From NCBI GenBank assembly GCA_015501585.1, contig JADNRY010000015.1, positions 248,001 to 312,000 of the forward strand: a DNA stretch of 64,000 bases, given 5' to 3'. The notes beneath the pieces were generated by a model that was not told the origin of the DNA, searched no databases, and was given only the letters and a program-made list of their open reading frames with translations. Each line of letters starts with the position of its first letter. Within the stretch, counting starts at the first letter, position 1. The DNA is from Rhodocollybia butyracea. Its lineage: Eukaryota > Basidiomycota > Agaricomycetes > Agaricales > Omphalotaceae. Both the position numbers and the translations under genes were made by a program. Positions 57,110 to 64,000 of this stretch are shown one piece after another.

Positions 57110-58550
57110 TAATTTTAAGTCGATGTAGTTTATTATCGGGGTGTCCGGCTACTTAGTTGTTTCATATTATAATTGACTTTGAATAGACTTCCATTTGTAC
57201 TCATACTGTTACCCCGGCCATTATCTAACTGGCCATCCACCACGGGGATCATCACAAATCGCAACTTGCAGATTCTTATCATTCACATCTTTTGATAGCG
57301 TAAGAAATTACCTGAGAAACAACTGCAGCGAACAATACATAAGTAAATGCAGCGGTGGTAAATGCTACTTCTACTCTTCGATTTTCGTCACGATCTGGCC
57401 TGAGAAGCTTGTAGTACGGACCAGACCACGTACTTAGTAGCGACCCGAGGACTGCCTCAATTTGTTGAACAATTAGCAAGAGGTGTTACACACATCAATT
57501 TAATGATTGTCGTGTCCTGTCTGCTTATAGGAGACTAGTTTGTAGTTGGTGAATTCAAATCCATATGGGGGAACCAGAAATGTTTAGAGATGTGCTGGCA
57601 CAGGCCTACATGAGGAGCGCGCCTGCGAATACACATACTCCAGTGCAAAACAGAGCAAGACTAAGACTCAAGTTGATGCCAACACAATAGGGAGGCAGAT
57701 CCAGCATATCTACTCCAGGGAGGAACTTTTAGATGCTTATTGATGATTGTACAAGCCTGTTGGCAAACCACCATCCTCACAAGTCTCCCAGGTAAGTATG
57801 TAGAAGAGGAGGTGGAAAGGATCTTTCTTTCCTACGGGAGAGTCAAGAGCCATCGGGTCAGAGGCCGTGAGCCTGCCACGGTGGAACCCGAGCATCCCCA
57901 GACTTTATAATATCATTAAAGTTGAAAAAAGCCGAAGCGGGCTGGCACTGAACAGAGCGATCATAAATGGTGGCCTGAGCTACCAAGTCCTTAAGAGCGA
58001 TGTGATTTTGAAGCACACCAGGTTGTAGCACAATCAACCCCATCAAACATTAGCTTATCCCAGATGTAGTGTTTGAGTTTTCTGTGAAGGGCGTTTGAGA
58101 GCTGTTCAACAATCGAGTTGATTCCTAACTTATTTGTCAGATCGGCGCACGGCTTACTCTCAGCCAAGGCAATATCTCGGCTTCGAGTTGGTCGATGGCA
58201 CCTGGCCGATACCACGGTGTTGTATTTTTTCTGGTCTTGGCCGACAGGATACCTGAGCTCTTTTAGAAGAAATTTCCAGATTTTGCATGGGGGAGACCGG
58301 CTGGGTTCTGTGGCTGGCGCTAAACATGCGCTGAGGCAAAGCGTTTTGGCAGCTGTTGGATATTTAGGGCCAGGGACGGCTTGCCAGGCCGGTAGGCATG
58401 TTAATAAGTAAGAGCTATAGTACTCAACGTTCCAATTCGATGTACGATCATGATGAGCGTCAACTTGAAAAATTACCCACTGGCACCTGCTTAAGCGCTG
58501 ATAGATACGTCACTGTCGTTTGTTCGTTCGTCTTATGTAAAAAATCTCGC
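57110..58550. other. Right part of unit 1, decayed minus-strand coding traces
   Basis: No intact gene. On the minus strand near 58130-58010 a frame reads GINSIVEQLSNALHRKLKHY then IWDKLMFDGVDCATT, and unit 2 keeps the first part (62385-62320) before a frame break. Further along, DLPPYCVGINLSLSLALFCT looks like a membrane segment (about 57715-57640). These may be exons of one decayed membrane protein gene; family not recognised. Confidence 0.35.
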
Positions 58551-60392
58551 CTTAATACTCTCTCATTCTCTTGCCAGACTTGGGGCGAGAGTCGATTCCA
58601 AAGCTGAAGAGCTGAAGAAATAGGCCCTCACAATACATAGGAACTCGTTGATCTTGGGTTCATCTTGGGCATCTTGGGCATGATTCACCCTCATCATGTA
58701 GCGCTGGTCCTTTCAACAAGACGTGTTCAGTTCACAAACTACAAAAATGGGACCGGTACGCCTATCGTTCCTTCAACACAAGTATAACGGCTTATCTGCC
58801 AGATTCAAAGTGACTCTGCCTACTCCGGCGAAGTATTTTTCCTCGCTATAGGTCTCATTACCGACTACCTGCCAATGTCAGCCTCACAACAAAGATCTAT
58901 CATCCCAACACCAACACCAACGGTTCCATCTTGACATTTTACGAGACCACTGACCGCCAGTATCGACGATCTCAATACTAGTCCTCGGTCTAAACACACA
59001 GATCACTGATATCGTGTTCCCAACGCTCCTTTCGATTTGCTCGATGCTGACTGATCCTTGGTACCCGATATCGCTCTACAAGGCGGCTGCTAGTAGGGAG
59101 ACTGAGAGTGGACGCAGAAGTACGTTTATTAATTTGGTTCCCTTTTTTATGCTTCGTAGATATGCGTTGTGAAACGTCTGGCGATCCTTAATCTATACTT
59201 CTTTGTACAAATTGTGTCTAACTGGTTAGTTTCATCATATCCTTGCCACCCATTTCACCACTGTCTCATTTGCACGGAGGTCTTAGACCTCGTGCCATCC
59301 ATTGGTTGGCAACTGCTACATCAGAGGGCGTCCGAGGGATGCGGTTTCAAAATCGGAGAAAGGCGCTTAGTGACTTGATACAGTAGACCTCAAACGCAAT
59401 GCACCTTCAATGCGTCGACAGATGGAGGGGAACAGGTAAACGGCGATTTGCAGGACTTCAAGCCTCCTGGTGAATAATGCTATGCATCATTTTGGCTTAT
59501 TTCAAAGAATTGACCAAGAGTCATGCCACCACCGGTGTTCAAAGTTAAGTTACTTGATTCAAAAAAAGCACTCAAGCAACTGCGCGACGCACGCAAGTCC
59601 AACATTCAATACTCAAGAACCGATACACATCTCCGACGGCTTGTGCCTATTCATTTGTTGTTTACACCTTGATCCTGCATGCACATGTACAGGCCAATCC
59701 TTACAATGGTGGTGAATAGATCCTGTACACCCAAATCACTGAAAGACATTGGTGGAAAAAATATTTTAGTGCTCCCACCAACCGGCGCCCATCGGGATGT
59801 AACGGACCGCAATCTGGCCAAGAAACCGGCGAGCAACTAGGTTTTGTGCTACAATTATGCTCTCATGCCACCGGTGTTCAAACGTTCAAACCTTAATACC
59901 TTTCCCGTACCTTGATGATCTACCTTCATTTAAAAAAAACCACCTAAGCAACTGCGCAACTTCAACATTCAAGTACCGACAGAAAGCATCGACGTTGGCA
60001 TAGCTTCTTTGTACGCACCGCAACACACCATTATAGCGGAGTCTTATTATTCTCCGTTGATCCCTTGCGACTCGGAGAGCGCAAATCCAGTATGTGTGAA
60101 AGGTTCAGCCGTCATACCCTCAGTTTTCATGGCGGCAGAGTTTTAGCATCGGTTCAGTGTTAACATCAACCTCATACGGTGCGATGGGCTGTGTAGGAGC
60201 GTCGATTATCTGGTAAGCACACCTCCTCTGCTATCCAATGCATCCTTGACTCATCGAATAACTGAAACCGTTTAGGTGTATGTTGGGATAGACTGATTCC
60301 TGGGCTGATTAAACGCGCTCTATATGAAGGACCAAGTAGGACCTGGATTGTTCAGTGTGTTTCTCTCTTTTTCACCTTACTGTCTACTTACA

Positions 60393-61118
60393 ATGGATGC
60401 TTCTCACAACCCCTTCTCTGGATGGGCCCAGGTAGGCTCAGAGAGTTCTTTTCTACGGGATAACAACGCCATCGCTTCATCGACATTTGGTGCACTACCA
60501 TATGTCAACTCTCCTCCCCCGCCAGCTAGTGATCTCGTCACTTTTTATATCACCTCTTATGACCCGGACATCTTGTCTTCTAAGGTCATTGGGCCCAATC
60601 AGCACAGATATCTCCACATTGTGACAGATCCTAACAATCCGAGATACACAGTCTTTCAGAATGCACATGGAAAGAGTGTTGCTCTCGTCGAATGGCAATC
60701 CCGACCCCTTGTTGAGATACGCGATGTGATGTCAAAGATTCCCGCCCGAGATTGGCTACGTTTGACCCCGGACGGCAGGAAAGTACTATATATCCAGTCA
60801 TTCATTTGATAGTCTTACTTACGACTCGTCAACAGAGCTCGGACGATGCGAATTCAGGGAGCTCGTTATATGTGGACTCCGCAAGGCACTTACATCAATG
60901 TATATTCTTATTCTTCTCTCCTGCAACGAGAACTGCGATATTTATTCTATACTTTCCAGATGTATTCTACGGACCCAGCCCCTGTGTTTCTAGCTAGGCT
61001 CTCTCGAGGACATGGGACGATTATGCTCGATCTGACCAATCAGGCCATTCAGCTCGGCCTTCTTGACGTCTGTCTTATAGCTGGTGTAGTAATGCAGTGT
61101 GGCAAAAATATTGACTAG
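60393..61118 (+). pseudogene. DUF6593-type protein, copy 2, frameshifted at the exon junction
   Basis: Starts MDASHNPFSGWAQVGSESSF. Exon 1 is open throughout: DLVTFYITSYDPDILSSKVI, RYLHIVTDPNNPRYTVF, AHGKSVALVEWQSRPLVEIR, ARDWLRLTPDGRK. One extra C before the donor (gaccccgg against gacccgg in copy 1) puts the donor in phase 0, whereas the conserved second exon (ARTMRIQGARYMWTPQGTYI, then VYSYSSLLQRELRYLF and AIQLGLLDVCLIAGVVMQCG) needs another phase. Read as spliced, it ends early. The C-terminal exon itself is intact to 61118, unlike copy 1. If read without splicing, exon 1 could give a truncated protein of about 138 residues ending LYIQSFI. Confidence 0.65.
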
Positions 61119-62825
61119 CATAATCTTAAGTCGATGTAGTTTGTTATCGGGGTGTCCGGCTACTTAGTTATAATTGACTTTGAATAGACTTCCATTTGTA
61201 GTATAAAGTACTTGTACTGTTACCCCGGCCATTATCTAACTGGCCATCCACTACGGCCATCCACTACGGGGATCATCACATAGCTTGCAGATTCTTATCA
61301 TTCACATGCTTTGAATAGAGTACTTGAGCTTCTCAAACAACTGCAGCGAACGATACACAGATGCATTTACACAAGTCTGTGGTAAACATACTCTCGCCGA
61401 AGCACAGTACTTTTACTCTTCGGTTTTCGTCACAATCTGGCCTGAGAAGCTTATACGGATCCGGACCACATAGTAGTGACGCGAGAACTGCCTCAATCTG
61501 TTGAACAATTAGCAAAGAGGTGTTACACATCAATTTAATGATCGTCGTATCCTGTCTGCTTATAGGAGACTAGTTTGTACTTGGTCGATTCAAATCGAAG
61601 CCAGAAATGAGTAGAGGTGTGCTGGAACAGGTACCAGCTCTATGAGCAAACCCTTCAGCCCTTTGCTTGGCTCCAAGAGAATTTGACGATGCAAGATTGA
61701 TTGTTAGTTGGCACAATGAAAGCCAATGAAAAGCCTTCACTGATCACCCATGATGTGTGCTTTGACACAAGGGTGGGCAAGATTGGAGAGAGCGCAAAAT
61801 TCCTGAGGTCGCACAAGAGTACTAGTATCCCCCGAGGCGATCTGTGTTCGAAAGAGCCTACATGGGAAGCGTAACCGTGAAGACACATACTCCAGGACCA
61901 ATGCGAAGCAGAGTTGATGCCGACATAATAGGGAGGCAGATCCAGTGTCTCTACTCTGGGAAGGAACATTTGCATGTCATTGATGATTGTACAAGCCCGT
62001 CGGCAAAACCAGCATCCTCTCTCCCGGGTAAGGATAGAGAAAAGGAGGTGGAAAATTTCTTTCTTTCCTGCGGGAGAGGTAAGAGCCATCGGGTCAGAGA
62101 CCAGTAGCCCGTCACGGCGGAAGACAAGAAACCGAGCAAGCCTTTATAATATGGTTAAAAGTTATAACAAGCCGAAGCGGGCTGGCACTAAACAGGCGGC
62201 GATCATAAATGGTGGCCTGAGCTGGTCCTTAATTCGAACTGGAAGAGCGACATGACCTTGAAGCACACCAGCCACATCGGGTTGTAGCACAATCAACCCC
62301 ATCAACATTAGTTTATCCCAGATGTAGTGTTAGTTTTCTGTGAAGGGCGTTCGAGAGCTGTTCAACAATCGAGTTGATTCCTGCGTTCAGAAAATTTGTC
62401 AGATCGCACGGCGTACTCTCAGCCAAGGCAGTATCTCGGCTTCGAGTTGGTCGATGGCACCTGGCCGATACCACGGTGCTGTATTTTTTCTGATTTGGCT
62501 GACAGTATACGCGTGATGGATTTTGGGTCGGGGAGACCGGCTGGGTTGATCTGTGGCTGGCGCTGTACATGCGCTGAGGCAAAGCGTTTTGGCAGCTGCT
62601 GTAGGGCAATAAACTAATGAGACAGGCTGCAAGAAGCAGGCCGATAGGTACCGATGACCGCACTGGATGTTAATGAGAGCTAATCAACTAGGTGTCGATG
62701 TAGATCATGATGAGCGAACGAGCGTCCATCCGAGAAAATCCTCAGGCACGTGCTTAAGCGCTTATACATCACTGTTGTTGTCTTCGCAAAAGACTAAATG
62801 TCATTGGTTGTCGTTGGTTCGTCTT
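61119..62825. other. Right part of unit 2, decayed coding traces
   Basis: Counterpart of 57110-58550. Minus-strand traces include AGINSIVEQLSNALHRKL (62390-62335) and a derivative of the membrane-like segment (ETLDLPPYYVGINSASHW, 61960-61905), interrupted by frameshifts. No intact gene. Confidence 0.35.

Positions 62826-64000
<1,175 letters not shown>

Larger units (their letters stand above)
54817..58550. repeat. Tandem array unit 1 (about 3.7 kb)
   Basis: First of at least two and a partial third diverged tandem units. Matching landmarks in units 1, 2 and 3: ctcttgccag (54833, 58571, 62846 area), acgcctatcgtt (55086, 58757, 63060), acgtttattaattt (55439, 59121, 63343). In units 1 and 2 also: aacaggtaaac, gatgatctaccttcatt, the DUF6593-type gene, gttgtagcacaatcaacccc. 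Between landmarks the sequence is clearly alignable but full of small indels. Confidence 0.8.
58551..62825. repeat. Tandem array unit 2 (about 4.3 kb)
   Basis: Second unit with the same order of landmarks as unit 1. It is longer because of extra sequence near 59480-59860, where a segment containing gccacc-ggtgttcaaa occurs twice (59523 and 59868), and near 61640-61850. The DUF6593-type copy lies 4,008 bp from its partner. Confidence 0.8.

Noticed and set aside
62313..62663. 116-codon minus-strand frame with a signal-peptide-like head
   Set aside because: The head (VPIGLLLAACLISLL) is not present in unit 1, and the frame breaks relative to the unit 1 homologue; treated as decayed sequence.

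Overview
The window reads as nuclear DNA of a mushroom-forming basidiomycete (Agaricomycetes). The evidence is many short introns (about 45-80 nt), nuclear eukaryotic gene families, a small CaaX-type mating-pheromone precursor, a PsiD-like decarboxylase and DUF6593-type proteins. The species cannot be named from sequence alone. No prokaryotic operons, CRISPR arrays or viral genes were seen.

Layout. 1-10 kb: the 5' part of an MFS permease gene built of tiny exons, a CNOT11 homologue, a lone pheromone precursor, a hotdog thioesterase and the tail-anchored-protein insertion subunit GET2. 10-22 kb: a compact housekeeping block with a large unrecognised protein, a mitochondrial ribosomal protein of the L51/S25 fold, the CHL1/DDX11 DNA helicase, the SWR1 subunit SWC2/YL1 and an F-box protein. 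24-33.5 kb: indoleamine 2,3-dioxygenase, a sparse 3.6 kb stretch, a PsiD-like phosphatidylserine-decarboxylase-family enzyme, and the LCB1 subunit of serine palmitoyltransferase. 33.5-38 kb is nearly empty apart from an intron-containing tRNA-Arg(UCG). 38-49.3 kb: a BNI4-like PP1-docking protein, an F-box/LRR-like protein, a Golgi pH regulator (GPHR) and a cyclin-box protein.

49.2-52.9 kb is a local direct duplication. Two ricin-B-like (beta-trefoil) lectin genes each follow a copy of the last cyclin exon. The second unit is interrupted by a 628 bp MITE-like element with TIRs and a TA target duplication, while the first unit preserves the matching unfilled site. An ArfGAP gene with an apparent GC-AG intron follows. 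From about 54.8 kb to the window end there is a degenerate tandem array of units of about 3.7-4.3 kb. Each full unit carries a DUF6593-type gene, and the two copies have different frameshifts.

How the genes relate: most neighbours are unrelated housekeeping genes in head-to-head or tail-to-tail pairs (unrecognised protein/mitoribosomal protein, CHL1/SWC2, SWC2/F-box). The metabolic set at 24-33 kb could be connected through tryptophan (IDO and the PsiD-like enzyme), but only proximity supports that. The parts most worth attention are the pheromone gene without a visible receptor, the lectin duplication with its MITE, the 9-nt microexon in the permease and the tandem array at the right edge.
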